Notes: a model not told the origin generated them from the letters alone. DNA of 11,815 nucleotides from CAZTLI01 sp964614375 (GCA_964614375.1 CAZTLI010000137.1:1-11815); one strand, 5' to 3'; numbered from the stretch's first letter, positions 1-7,530 are shown. Made by a program: numbers and translations.

Positions 1-2
1 AT

Positions 3-2693
3 GTGCGGGCGGACATCTGGGCTTTCGGCGTGATGCTCTATGAGATGTTAGCGGGACAGCGCCCCTTCGAGGCCGACAATACGGCGGCGCTGCTTTCCGC
101 CATTATCAGCAAACCGCCGCCCAATTTGCTGGAATTTCGTGACGATGTGCCCATCTCCCTGATGGGTCTGATTATCTGGATGCTGGAAAAAGACCGCAGT
201 CAGCGCGTCGGCAGCGTGCGAATGGTCGGAGCACAAATCGAAGCCCTCTTAACCGGCAGTGATGAAGCACTCGGCGTCTTTCTCGACCCATCTACCGGGC
301 AATATGGCACGACGCCACCGACTGGCACACAGATGGATTCTTCGCAAGCGCTGCGCGCAGATAGAGATGACCCGGAGGCCACGGGTTTGTTACCCGAAGC
401 GCCTGTCCCGCAGTTGCGAACGCATGACTTTGCCCTCGCAGACGATGATGCCCTGACCACACCCGGCAGTCAGCTCAATGTGTCCGTGTCACCGTCACCC
501 GATACAGCAGAAATCCACCGGGGATGGGAAAAAGTGCCCCGCCGCCGCATTAACCACCCGCCGCGCATTTTCATTTCCTATCGTCGCAGTGACAGCGCCG
601 CCATCACCGGACGCCTGTATGACCGCCTCTCTGATGCGTTTGGCGATGATAACATCTTCAAAGATGTCGATAAAATTCCAGCGGGCGTCAATTTTAAGCA
701 AGTTCTCGACCAGCATGTCGCCGCCTGTAATGTGCTGCTGGTCATCATGGGGCGGCGGTGGGCGACAGTGACCGACGATGATAATAAGCAGCGTCTGTCT
801 GACCCCAATGATTTTGTGCATATTGAAGTTAAAGCAGGCATTGATCGTGACAGCGTGCTCGTTATTCCGGTACTGGTTGATAACGCGACGATGCCGCCCC
901 GCGATGCCCTGCCCTCTACCTTGCACAATCTCACCTATTACAACGCCGCCACCGTCCGCAATGACCCGGATTTCAATCGCGATGTGCAGTGGTTGGTTGA
1001 ACAAATCAACAGTGCCTTTGAAGTCGTCATCCCCCGCACGACAAATCCGATGTGGGTGGGTGGCGCGGCTGTGGCCTTGATTGCGGCGCTGTTCCTGCTG
1101 GTCTTCGGCTTGATACCCGCATTAACAGGCGCGCCCGAAGCCACCGATACCCCTGCCCCACAACAAGAGACGACGACGATTGCGGCTGTGACCGCTGCCA
1201 CACCGACACTCGAACCGCTGCCACCCCCCGCAGCGGGGACATATCGTGTGCTGGTGGCGCAATTTGTGCCGCTGGATGATACCCAGCAGGATGTACAGCG
1301 CTTCATCGCCGACGATTTGACGCTGCGCTTTGAAGAAGAAGTGCCGTTTTCACTGCTGCGCGTGGCGACCTATCCCGGCGTCATCGAAAATGAAGCGCAG
1401 GCGCTGGCTGTTGCCGAAGCCAATACCGCCGCAGTCATCATCTGGGGAGATTATGACTCGGAATTTATCACGGCAAATGTCAATGTCGGCACGTTGGCCA
1501 TTTATCCGCGCGTCGTGTTCCGCCGTGACGATATTGAACAATTGGTGAATGTGCGCGTGCGCCTGACCAACACGCGCACACAATCGCTGGCGTTGAATGT
1601 CCTGACTGTGTTTCAGGTCACATTCCCCGCCGCCGATGATACATTGAGTTTTTCAATCAATACCGCTACCGGTGCTCAGTTGCGCGTTACGGGGGGCGAA
1701 GTCGTGGGCAATAATCTGGCGGCGCGCTGGCATCGCCTCGTCAGCAGCTATTTCGCGGGCGATTATGACACCGCATTGACCGAAGCGAATGGCATCATAA
1801 GTTTGTTCCCGCAAGTCCCACTCGCATGGTCGGGGCGCGGGCTTATCCGGCAGACGTTGGGCGAAAATGAGCTGGCAATAGAGGATTATCAAACCGCACA
1901 ATCGCGCGGGCCAGCGAACTGGGCCAGCCCTTACGTAGCATTAGGTCATTCGGCGCTCTATCTACAGAATGACCCGGCAGCCGCCCTACCGCTGTATTGG
2001 TCTGCGATTGAACTGTCTGACAATGACCCAATGTTATATATCTCCCGCGGGGCGGTCTATTATTTGCAGGGTGACTACGAACTGGCGCGGGCGGATATTG
2101 AACGCGCAATTGAACTCGACCCACCTGTGAATTTCCCCTACCTCTTTATCGTTGGTCTGGCGCTGCGAGACGGTAATTTAATCGAAGCCCAGCGATGGTT
2201 TAATTTCGTTGGCGAAAATTTCCCCGATCCCGCGGCCAGTCAACGGATGATGGAAGCCGTTTATGGTTCAAGCGGCGAGAATAACTTTATTGGCCCGATG
2301 ATGAGTGCGTTCGGTAATCTGACATTGGGGCAGTGGCGAACCGTGATTGCCGATACCGACCGTGCCCTAGAAGTAGACATCATTCTGCCAGAAATCTATT
2401 TCATGCGTGGATTGGCCTATTGCAACATTGGCGACTATGAAAATGCCGAAGCCGCTTATACCGCTGGCATCGAGAGCGACCCGGGTTACATCCTGCTCTA
2501 TCTGATGCGGGCGGAGGTGCGGCGCAATCAGCGCAACATCATCGGCGCAGGTGCGGATTTCGTCACCATCACCCAGAGCGACCTTGCCGAACAATTCGCG
2601 CCGGTGATGCTGGCTGCGACAGATGGCCTGGTCGATTGCACCAACATCTTCAATGTGGACTTAGAAGCCATCATCGCCGAATATAGTGGTTGA
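3..2693 (+). CDS. Ser/Thr protein kinase - TIR - transmembrane - TPR receptor (5' end missing)
   Basis: The reading frame is open at the left edge; the first full codon (GTG at 3) is internal, not a start. Residues 1-84 of the visible 896 are the end of a eukaryotic-type Ser/Thr kinase C-lobe: subdomain IX reads ADIWAFGVMLYEMLAG and the subdomain XI arginine is in KDRSQR. The ATP-binding lobe and catalytic loop lie before the window. After an acidic, Pro/Thr-rich linker comes a TIR domain (about 188-336) starting RIFISYRRSDSA, with the box-2-like FKDVDKIPAGV and DPNDFVHIEVKAG. Glu275 sits where NADase-active TIR domains carry the catalytic glutamate. One transmembrane helix (about 350-371) follows, then a Pro/Thr-rich stretch, an alpha/beta domain (about 413-510, containing AAVIIWGDYD) and TPR-like repeats (about 573-850). 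Predicted topology: kinase and TIR inside, TPR part outside. Family assignment is firm; the function (signalling or NAD-consuming defence) is inferred. Confidence 0.93.
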   Translation: MRADIWAFGVMLYEMLAGQRPFEADNTAALLSAIISKPPPNLLEFRDDVPISLMGLIIWMLEKDRSQRVGSVRMVGAQIEALLTGSDEALGVFLDPSTGQYGTTPPTGTQMDSSQALRADRDDPEATGLLPEAPVPQLRTHDFALADDDALTTPGSQLNVSVSPSPDTAEIHRGWEKVPRRRINHPPRIFISYRRSDSAAITGRLYDRLSDAFGDDNIFKDVDKIPAGVNFKQVLDQHVAACNVLLVIMGRRWATVTDDDNKQRLSDPNDFVHIEVKAGIDRDSVLVIPVLVDNATMPPRDALPSTLHNLTYYNAATVRNDPDFNRDVQWLVEQINSAFEVVIPRTTNPMWVGGAAVALIAALFLLVFGLIPALTGAPEATDTPAPQQETTTIAAVTAATPTLEPLPPPAAGTYRVLVAQFVPLDDTQQDVQRFIADDLTLRFEEEVPFSLLRVATYPGVIENEAQALAVAEANTAAVIIWGDYDSEFITANVNVGTLAIYPRVVFRRDDIEQLVNVRVRLTNTRTQSLALNVLTVFQVTFPAADDTLSFSINTATGAQLRVTGGEVVGNNLAARWHRLVSSYFAGDYDTALTEANGIISLFPQVPLAWSGRGLIRQTLGENELAIEDYQTAQSRGPANWASPYVALGHSALYLQNDPAAALPLYWSAIELSDNDPMLYISRGAVYYLQGDYELARADIERAIELDPPVNFPYLFIVGLALRDGNLIEAQRWFNFVGENFPDPAASQRMMEAVYGSSGENNFIGPMMSAFGNLTLGQWRTVIADTDRALEVDIILPEIYFMRGLAYCNIGDYENAEAAYTAGIESDPGYILLYLMRAEVRRNQRNIIGAGADFVTITQSDLAEQFAPVMLAATDGLVDCTNIFNVDLEAIIAEYSG

Positions 2694-2715
2694 CGCTTGG
2701 GCACAGCACAAATAT

Positions 2716-2763
2716 AACATCCCCCTTTACCCGGAGTGGACTGGTGCGGGATGTTTAATTTTT
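2716..2763 (+). terminator. Intrinsic terminator of the kinase-TIR gene
   Basis: AACATCCC (2716-2723) pairs perfectly with GGGATGTT (2748-2755), and TAATTTTT follows, 23 bases after the TGA stop. Read on the minus strand, the hairpin is followed by ATATTTG, so it may also stop transcripts of the convergent membrane-protein gene ending at 2778, though less strongly. Confidence 0.8.
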
Positions 2764-2777
2764 GGTCAAGATATTGC

Positions 2778-3620
2778 CTAATCGCGCGTGATGATATAGG
2801 CGGCGGCCTTCAGCGAACCGACGATAATCAGCGGCGGCAGCACGACAGGCAGCACCAGCTCAAAAATCAAGCGCAGCCAGATCAGGTCGGGCGGCAGACT
2901 AATGCTCCGCAGCATAATCAAAAACATGAAATAAAAAAACGCAATCGCCATGGTCGAGGTCGTTGCCGTGCTCTTATAGCGCACAGTTGACCCAATCATA
3001 ATCCCCAATGCCCCCACCATGATCGGCTCCATCACCATCCGCACAATCGACACCAGCAGCGCCAGCGCCACCACCGTATGCGTAAGATAAGCGTATTCAT
3101 CAGGAGGCCAGATGTCGGCGTAATATTTCACCAGCAGCGGCAGGCTGAAAAACACCGCCACGCCCCACAACAGCACAAAATCATCCATCTTGCGCCAGAT
3201 CGCCGACGCGACCTTACCCAGAAAGATATTGGTGAGTGAAATCGGCGTGGTACGCAGCAGATTGAGGGTGTCGTTTCGCAGTTCAGACGCCATCGCATCG
3301 GCAGCATAACCCGCCACGGCAATCAATGCCCGCGCGTAAAAATACATTGCCGTCGGCACCGCAATCACCGCCACCGCAATCAACGGCATGGTGAACATAT
3401 ACACCACCGGAAATGGAATTGCCAGATAAAGCACAATCACCTGAATGATGTAACCAAGAATCAGGGGATTCACATCCGGCGGCACGGTGCGCCAATAGAG
3501 TCCCAAATGGCGGCGGACAATGGGATTGGTATGGTGTGCCCAGGCGGGTAATCGAAAGTAGCGCGCCGCCAGCCCTTCGGTCACACGATTGAGACTCAGA
3601 GATGTTCCGTTTGCAGCCAC
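2778..3620 (-). CDS. Polytopic membrane protein, ABC-2-type permease-like
   Basis: A 280-residue integral membrane protein with about six hydrophobic helices (roughly 53-70, 74-104, 148-165, 178-212, 222-238 and 250-275). The cytoplasmic segment ELRNDTLNLLRTTPIS (113-128) followed by a GK pair resembles the conserved 'E-R...T-LLL-TP-S...K' loop of ABC-2 transporter permeases. No ATPase partner is visible in the window, so transport is only a family inference. The GTG at 3620 is the first possible start: an in-frame TAA lies 24 bases upstream of it and no ATG occurs before the membrane part. An AAGG lies 12 bases before the GTG, rather far for a ribosome site. The gene lies downstream of the GH18-like gene, with a 168-base gap that holds its own strong promoter. 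It shares general style, but no clear sequence identity, with the membrane protein at 6524-7459. Confidence 0.82.
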   Translation of the reverse strand: MAANGTSLSLNRVTEGLAARYFRLPAWAHHTNPIVRRHLGLYWRTVPPDVNPLILGYIIQVIVLYLAIPFPVVYMFTMPLIAVAVIAVPTAMYFYARALIAVAGYAADAMASELRNDTLNLLRTTPISLTNIFLGKVASAIWRKMDDFVLLWGVAVFFSLPLLVKYYADIWPPDEYAYLTHTVVALALLVSIVRMVMEPIMVGALGIMIGSTVRYKSTATTSTMAIAFFYFMFLIMLRSISLPPDLIWLRLIFELVLPVVLPPLIIVGSLKAAAYIITRD

Positions 3621-3660
3621 AGTATCATTAAACCTTATCCATTAAACCTGTATCACCTTC

Positions 3661-3689
3661 ATTATACCGCGCGACATTACGAATGTCGA
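3661..3689 (-). promoter_or_regulatory. Sigma-70-type promoter for the membrane-protein gene
   Basis: On the minus strand, TCGACA (-35; plus-strand 3684-3689) is separated by 17 bases from a perfect TATAAT (-10; plus-strand 3661-3666). Transcription would start near 3654, giving a leader of about 34 bases before the GTG at 3620. The gene can therefore be expressed independently of the upstream GH18-like gene. Confidence 0.68.
3672..3688. promoter_or_regulatory. 17-bp palindromic operator candidate
   Basis: CGACATTACGAATGTCG is a perfect dyad of 7-bp arms around a 3-bp centre. It covers most of the -35 element and spacer of the promoter at 3661-3689. The placement fits a dimeric repressor that blocks RNA polymerase. 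The binding protein is unknown and no regulator gene of that kind is adjacent. Confidence 0.5.
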
Positions 3690-3788
3690 AAGTCGTTCCG
3701 GGTGTGTGCGGTTTCGTCAGAAAGGGAAAATAGCCGCTGGCGAAACGCAAGCGCGTACCAAAGAGTCAAAGAGCAAATTGAGCCGATT

Positions 3789-4766
3789 TTAAGGCAGTTG
3801 ACGCAGGGTTTGCCATTCGTTAATGGACGTTTCCCAATAGGGATACACCGCGATGCCATCGACCACAGACGGGTCACTGCCCGCTGCCAACGCTTGTCGC
3901 ACGGCATAGACCGCATTCTCAAGCGTCTCGGCAGATACGTGATGTGTCCATGTCCATTCTTCGGATGTCGGCAGACCGACGAGAAAATGCACAGCCACGC
4001 CTTCGAGCGCCGTCATACTGGTCTGTACTTGATAGCGCAGCCACGAACGATAGTCCGTCGGCAAAAATAAGCCAGAGTCATACGCCATCAACACCGCTTG
4101 ATCGACCTCCCGCGCCACTGTTCGCAGATAGTCGCTTGACCAGTGATGGTCAACCGTCGGATAGGGCATCGCCGTGACCGGTTCGGTCAAACGCAGGGCA
4201 TGGGCCGTGGTCGATAGGAATGCGCCGTCGGGCAGCGCAGCACGAATCGCTCGTAGGGTTTGGATAAAGGCCGGGTCATTGTCGGGTATTCGTTCGGCGT
4301 TGAGGTGAACGCCATCAAAGCCCAGGTCCGTCACCGTCCGGGCGGCAAATGTCGCAATTGTCTGGCGCACCGTCGCATCGGTCAGGCGATTCGGTGACTC
4401 ATCACCCGCGAGTTGTAATGGGACGCCAATCCACGCCAGCAGCGTGATGTCTGGTGCAGACAAGCGCAAGCGCGACACAAACTCGGCAGCATAGGCATAC
4501 GTCGGGTTGAATGTGCCGTCGGCGCGTAAATAGCTGACGTAGACAAACGCATAGTCAATGCCCCGACGTGTGAGGTCATCCGCCAGCGCAGCCATAGTCG
4601 CATCATCCGTCGCAGCCATCGACCAGTTGACACCCATCCACACCGCGCGGTCACCGCGATAACCCTGTGGCAGCGGCGGCGGGTCGGGCAGGGGCGCAAA
4701 TTGTGCATTGCCGATGAACACCAGCACGATAAATATCCCAAACAACACCACAAACGGAATCCGCAT
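3789..4766 (-). CDS. Membrane-anchored GH18-like TIM-barrel protein
   Basis: A 325-residue protein with an N-terminal hydrophobic anchor or uncleaved signal (about 4-20), then a Pro-rich stretch and an extracytoplasmic domain. Glycoside hydrolase family 18 traits are visible in order: a strand ITLLAWIGVPL (107-117), the strand-4 motif region GFDGVHLNAER (149-159), AVLMAYD (224-230, the barrel-strand M-x-Y-D element) and DGIAVYPYW (303-311). The catalytic consensus DGxDxDxE is altered: Asp151 and Glu158 are present, but the second and third Asp are His154 and Asn156. Because the Asp two residues before the Glu assists catalysis in GH18, the protein may be weakly active, have a different chemistry, or only bind sugar. 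The ATG start has a good site (GAGG, 7-base spacing). The gene is first of a minus-strand pair and divergent from the DUF427 gene. Confidence 0.8.
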   Translation of the reverse strand: MRIPFVVLFGIFIVLVFIGNAQFAPLPDPPPLPQGYRGDRAVWMGVNWSMAATDDATMAALADDLTRRGIDYAFVYVSYLRADGTFNPTYAYAAEFVSRLRLSAPDITLLAWIGVPLQLAGDESPNRLTDATVRQTIATFAARTVTDLGFDGVHLNAERIPDNDPAFIQTLRAIRAALPDGAFLSTTAHALRLTEPVTAMPYPTVDHHWSSDYLRTVAREVDQAVLMAYDSGLFLPTDYRSWLRYQVQTSMTALEGVAVHFLVGLPTSEEWTWTHHVSAETLENAVYAVRQALAAGSDPSVVDGIAVYPYWETSINEWQTLRQLP

Positions 4767-4798
4767 CAGTATGCCTCTACTCTCTCCCCAACATCAGA

Positions 4799-4807
4799 AT
4801 TTTATCA
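4799..4807 (-). promoter_or_regulatory. Possible extended -10 promoter for the GH18-like gene
   Basis: The minus strand reads TGATAAAAT here, a TGn-extended -10 with TAAAAT one base from consensus. It would start transcription about 25 bases before the ATG at 4766. The nearest -35-like TTGCTA is 20 bases upstream of the hexamer, too far for a normal spacer. For the divergent DUF427 gene at 4904 I see no convincing promoter in the 137-base gap. Confidence 0.35.
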
Positions 4808-4903
4808 GAGAGACAGCGGTTTTCTAGCAAAGGACGTAATATCCGCCAGCGTGAGGGCTTCTAAAAGGTACAAAATCGTAACTGGTAGCGTAGAGGATGG
4901 CAC

Positions 4904-5656
4904 ATGGCAAAAACACAATGGCTGTTTGAACCGACAGACCGGCACATCAAAGTCCAGTTTAATGGGCAAATCGTCGCCGACAGCAAGCGGGCGATGCTGC
5001 TGAAAGAATCCCGCTATGAACTCCATTACTACTTCCCGGAGGCCGACGTACGGATGGACTTGCTCGAAAAGAGCGACCACACCGAAAGCTCTGGCTACAA
5101 AGGCGAATCGACATTCTGGCATGTGCAGGCGGGCGATAGAACCGCCGACAATGCCGCGTGGACATTCCCCAACGAAAAAGACAACCGTCCCGACCTGCGC
5201 GGTTATATCGCGTTCAAATGGCATGAGATGGATCACTGGTATGAAGAGGCCGAAGAGGTTTTCGGTCATCCGCGTGACCCTTATCACCGCGTGGATACGA
5301 TTCCCAGCAATCGCCACATCCGTGTCGAGGTGGATGGCGTGACCATCGCCGAAAGCGCGCGCCCGGTGCTGCTGTTCGAGACCGGACTGCCCACCCGCTA
5401 TTACATCCCGCCCGAAGATGTAGACGTTCAGTATCTCAAATCGTCCAGCACCCACACACGCTGCCCATATAAAGGGCTGGCGTCGTACTGGTCGCTACAG
5501 GTCGATGGCGATGAGAAAAAAGACCTCGTGTGGGGCTATCTCGACCCGATTCCTGAAATCCCCCGAATCAAAGGGTTGATGGCCTTCTATAACGAAAAAC
5601 TCGACATCTATGTCGATGGCGCGTTAGAGGAAAAACCGCGCACGGTCTTCGGCTAG
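4904..5656 (+). CDS. Tandem DUF427 domain protein
   Basis: A 250-residue soluble protein made of two DUF427 domains (about 12-122 and 136-242), with no signal peptide or membrane segment. Each copy shows the family pattern. It begins RHIKVQFNGQIVADS or RHIRVEVDGVTIAES, continues with YYFPEADV or YYIPPEDV and a YKG motif followed by the W of FWHV or YWSL, and ends with GYIAFKW or GLMAFYN. The second copy has the full TRCPYKG; in the first, the Cys-Pro is replaced (SSGYKG). The linker HPRDPYHRVD (122-131) joins the two halves. The family is widespread and its biochemical role is not established, so none is assigned. The start is supported by GAGG (4893-4896) with a 7-base spacing to ATG. The gene stands alone and converges on the acetyltransferase. 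Confidence 0.9.
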   Translation: MAKTQWLFEPTDRHIKVQFNGQIVADSKRAMLLKESRYELHYYFPEADVRMDLLEKSDHTESSGYKGESTFWHVQAGDRTADNAAWTFPNEKDNRPDLRGYIAFKWHEMDHWYEEAEEVFGHPRDPYHRVDTIPSNRHIRVEVDGVTIAESARPVLLFETGLPTRYYIPPEDVDVQYLKSSSTHTRCPYKGLASYWSLQVDGDEKKDLVWGYLDPIPEIPRIKGLMAFYNEKLDIYVDGALEEKPRTVFG

Positions 5657-5698
5657 TGTGACAGGCGGTGTAGTGGGCAGCGGGCATGTGACCCGTTA

Positions 5699-6181
5699 TC
5701 ACAGCACGCATTCAAGTTCAATTTCATCGCGGATAGGGATGCCTTCTAAGCCGATGAGTGGAATTTGGGGTTTGAGGCGGCGCGCGGTGGCGATAGCGTC
5801 TCGATGCACCTTGACCAGCACAAATTCGCGCTTCTGGTAAAATCGCAGGGCCTTGAGGTTGTCGTTGGTGGTGATGAGCCACAGGCGTTTGCACCCTGCC
5901 TCTTTTGCCGCTAGTTTTGTCGCATCCAAGAGTGCAGTGCCAACGCCTTGCCCCTCGCGCAGGCTGTTCAGCGTCATGAGTTCGCAATCATCCCCATCCA
6001 CCCGATAGGTCACCATGCCAATGCGTTCGTCCCCATCTTCCGCCACAAAACCGGGCAGCAAATGGGCATAATAGCCCTGTCCGCGTGATACGACCTGCGT
6101 AGACCCCCAATGCTCGTCTAAGAACTCGGCAACCCATGAACGGTCATCGGGCGATAGCGGGCGAATGTCAAAGGCGGTCAT
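5699..6181 (-). CDS. GNAT family N-acetyltransferase
   Basis: A 160-residue protein of the usual size for a single GNAT domain, which transfers the acetyl group of acetyl-CoA to an amine. The N-terminus FDIRPLSPDDRSWVAEFL is typical strand 1 and helix 1. The acetyl-CoA loop (motif A) is REGQGVGTALL (75-85), preceded by the core strand CELMTLNSL. LWLITTNDNLKALRFYQKREF (100-120) is motif B, with the Asn and Tyr commonly seen in this superfamily. The substrate cannot be read from the sequence; protein, antibiotic or small-molecule amines are all possible. The ATG at 6181 has only a weak site (GAGAG, 8 bases upstream). The gene is convergent with the DUF427 gene (42-base gap) and divergent from the membrane protein at 6524. 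Confidence 0.9.
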   Translation of the reverse strand: MTAFDIRPLSPDDRSWVAEFLDEHWGSTQVVSRGQGYYAHLLPGFVAEDGDERIGMVTYRVDGDDCELMTLNSLREGQGVGTALLDATKLAAKEAGCKRLWLITTNDNLKALRFYQKREFVLVKVHRDAIATARRLKPQIPLIGLEGIPIRDEIELECVL

Positions 6182-6216
6182 AGTCTGGCTCTCAGTGTGA
6201 TTAAAATATCGCCATT

Positions 6217-6245
6217 AGTATAGCGCGCGCCGTGTCTTTTAGGAA
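6217..6245 (-). promoter_or_regulatory. Probable promoter of the acetyltransferase gene
   Basis: On the minus strand TATACT (plus-strand 6217-6222) is one base from the -10 consensus. A weak -35, TTCCTA (plus-strand 6240-6245), lies 17 bases upstream, with a GC-alternating spacer. The predicted start is near 6210, about 30 bases before the ATG. Confidence 0.4.
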
Positions 6246-6438
6246 AATCTGGCAAAACAGGCCGTTAGCGGCTCGCCGCTGGCTTTGAATACTGTGAGCG
6301 TCCTGAACCTGCCCAGCTATTCAATCGAGCGATACCGCGTACCTTGACGTTAATATAGTATGGCATAGTGTCTTGCGCCAGCAGCCAGTGGCAAAAGGCC
6401 AAAAGCCTGAAAATTGTTAAACAAGAATCAATTTTTTT

Positions 6439-6469
6439 GCACAATACCCCTACAGATGGGGGGTTGTGC
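6439..6469 (+). promoter_or_regulatory. Stable leader hairpin before the membrane-protein gene
   Basis: GCACAA (6439-6444) pairs with TTGTGC (6464-6469), and CCCC (6447-6450) with GGGG (6458-6461), around the 7-base loop TACAGAT. A wobble pair and one A-G mismatch join the two helices. A T7 run lies before it, not after it, so it is not a plus-strand terminator. It ends 54 bases before the ATG at 6524, fitting an mRNA leader element of unknown class. Confidence 0.5.
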
Positions 6470-6523
6470 GTGATTTCACCTGCCCTCACAATAGACTCAT
6501 CGTCTGTAAAACAGGGCTTGATT

Positions 6524-7459
6524 ATGCTGACATGGAAATTATGGCGCGCGCTCCACATTTTACCTCCGGCACAGTTTGCTGTGCTCAGTAAGCCGGAAAA
6601 TCCCTTCAGCGTCCCACGCTGGTTGAAAATCATCTTGCTGCTGATTGCCATCCCGCTGATTCCCTACATCCTGATGATGCTGGTATTCGCGCTGGTGTTT
6701 CCAATTAACAGCACCGTCGGCGGATTTGGCTTAAACGGCCTGCTCAACCGCCTCATCAAACGGGAACATGAACGCAAGACCTATGATTTACTGTGTCTGA
6801 CACCCGGCGGGCGATTCTGGGTCGGTTGGTCGCTCATTGGTGGTTATCTGCATTACCTGCCGAAACCCAATTCGCGCCTGAGCAATTTGCGGACATTCTA
6901 TTATCTGCGTTGGGTGAATACCTTTGTCTGGGTCGTGTTAGGTGGAGTGGCGCTGGTCGCATTGGCGCACGAAGCCATCACGGTTGATCCCTATTTCTGG
7001 GAGAGTTTCATCGGCAATGCGGTTTTATTGGCGTGCTGGCTGGTTTTCATCTGGCTGGGATTGGGATTTGGCATGGTGCTGGGTGGATTGACCGCCATCT
7101 GGGGCAGCAGCTTCATCCAAACCCATTCGATGAATCTGGGCGGGATGCTGTCGCTGTTATTTGGCATGTGCGTGCTGCTGGCGACGGTGATCATGACGGT
7201 CATCGCCTTTCCCGCCATTGCCGAAGGTCTGGGAGTCGATTGGGCAGTGATTCACATTTTGAAACCTGTCGTGGCGCTGGTGACCTATTTCGGCGCACAA
7301 GAGCTGCTCGTGCGCGTGCTGTGGTGGTCGATGCCCCGTCGTCTGGATACCACCCACGCCGATCTGATTGTCGCCGCCGGACTGGTCGAAGACAAACCCA
7401 AACCCGCGCCGCGTCTCAATGAACAACCTTATCCGCAGTCTGCCCGCGCAGGTGCCTAA
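6524..7459 (+). CDS. Polytopic membrane protein, ABC-2-type permease-like
   Basis: A 311-residue integral membrane protein. Hydrophobic helices are at about 34-59, 132-149, 163-183, 184-196, 205-232 and 241-268, and the C-terminal tail (about 270-311) is Pro-rich and polar. The loop LIKREHERKTYDLLCLTPGG (77-96) resembles the E-R-x-x-x-T-x-x-L-L-x-T-P element of ABC-2 permeases, which faces the cytoplasm near the ATPase. No ATPase gene is nearby, so the partner and substrate are unknown. The ATG at 6524 is chosen over an in-frame start at 6368. It has AGGG (6513-6516) with a 7-base spacing, and the 52 extra residues of the longer version are low-complexity and would run through the leader hairpin. 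The gene converges on the PPC protein. Confidence 0.82.
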   Translation: MLTWKLWRALHILPPAQFAVLSKPENPFSVPRWLKIILLLIAIPLIPYILMMLVFALVFPINSTVGGFGLNGLLNRLIKREHERKTYDLLCLTPGGRFWVGWSLIGGYLHYLPKPNSRLSNLRTFYYLRWVNTFVWVVLGGVALVALAHEAITVDPYFWESFIGNAVLLACWLVFIWLGLGFGMVLGGLTAIWGSSFIQTHSMNLGGMLSLLFGMCVLLATVIMTVIAFPAIAEGLGVDWAVIHILKPVVALVTYFGAQELLVRVLWWSMPRRLDTTHADLIVAAGLVEDKPKPAPRLNEQPYPQSARAGA

Positions 7460-7471
7460 TTCACCAGAATC

Positions 7472-7500
7472 AAAAAGGGGTCGATTCGTCAACCGACCCC
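7472..7500 (-). terminator. Intrinsic terminator of the PPC-repeat gene
   Basis: On the minus strand GGGGTCG pairs with CGACCCC (plus-strand arms 7477-7483 and 7494-7500), with an inner TT/AA extension, and TTTTT follows (plus-strand 7472-7476). There is no T-run on the other side, so it serves the leftward gene. The shifted-frame stop at 7531-7533 lies 31 bases upstream of it; the stop actually used, at 7577-7579, is further away. Confidence 0.78.
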
Positions 7501-7530
7501 ACACACCGATCATATCGGGTTTAACCCATT

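Larger units (their letters stand above)
6182..6523. other. 342-base intergenic region between divergent genes
   Basis: No convincing coding sequence lies here. From left to right it holds the acetyltransferase promoter, a small GC hairpin (AGCGG-CTCG-CCGCT, about 6268-6281), a 7-bp inverted repeat TTGAATA (6285-6291) / TATTCAA (6318-6324), an AT-rich stretch with a T7 run (6432-6438), and the strong hairpin at 6439-6469. A TTGACG near 6342 resembles a -35 element for the rightward gene but has no good -10 at the right distance. The length and structure suggest a regulated leader for the gene at 6524. Confidence 0.5.

Noticed and set aside
495..1004. Minus-strand open frame inside the TIR-coding region
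   Set aside because: The plus strand encodes a clearly conserved TIR domain here; the antisense product has no recognisable features.
5681..5695. Hairpin CGGG-loop-CCCG between the DUF427 and acetyltransferase genes as a terminator
   Set aside because: Only four base pairs and no T-run on either side.
6368..6523. Longer N-terminus for the membrane protein at 6524
   Set aside because: The extra residues have no domain character and would span the hairpin; ATG 6524 has a well-placed AGGG.
6265..6651. Minus-strand open frame of 128 codons across the 6182-6523 gap
   Set aside because: It overlaps the start of the membrane-protein gene on the other strand, shows no domain and includes the leader hairpin; composition looks non-coding.
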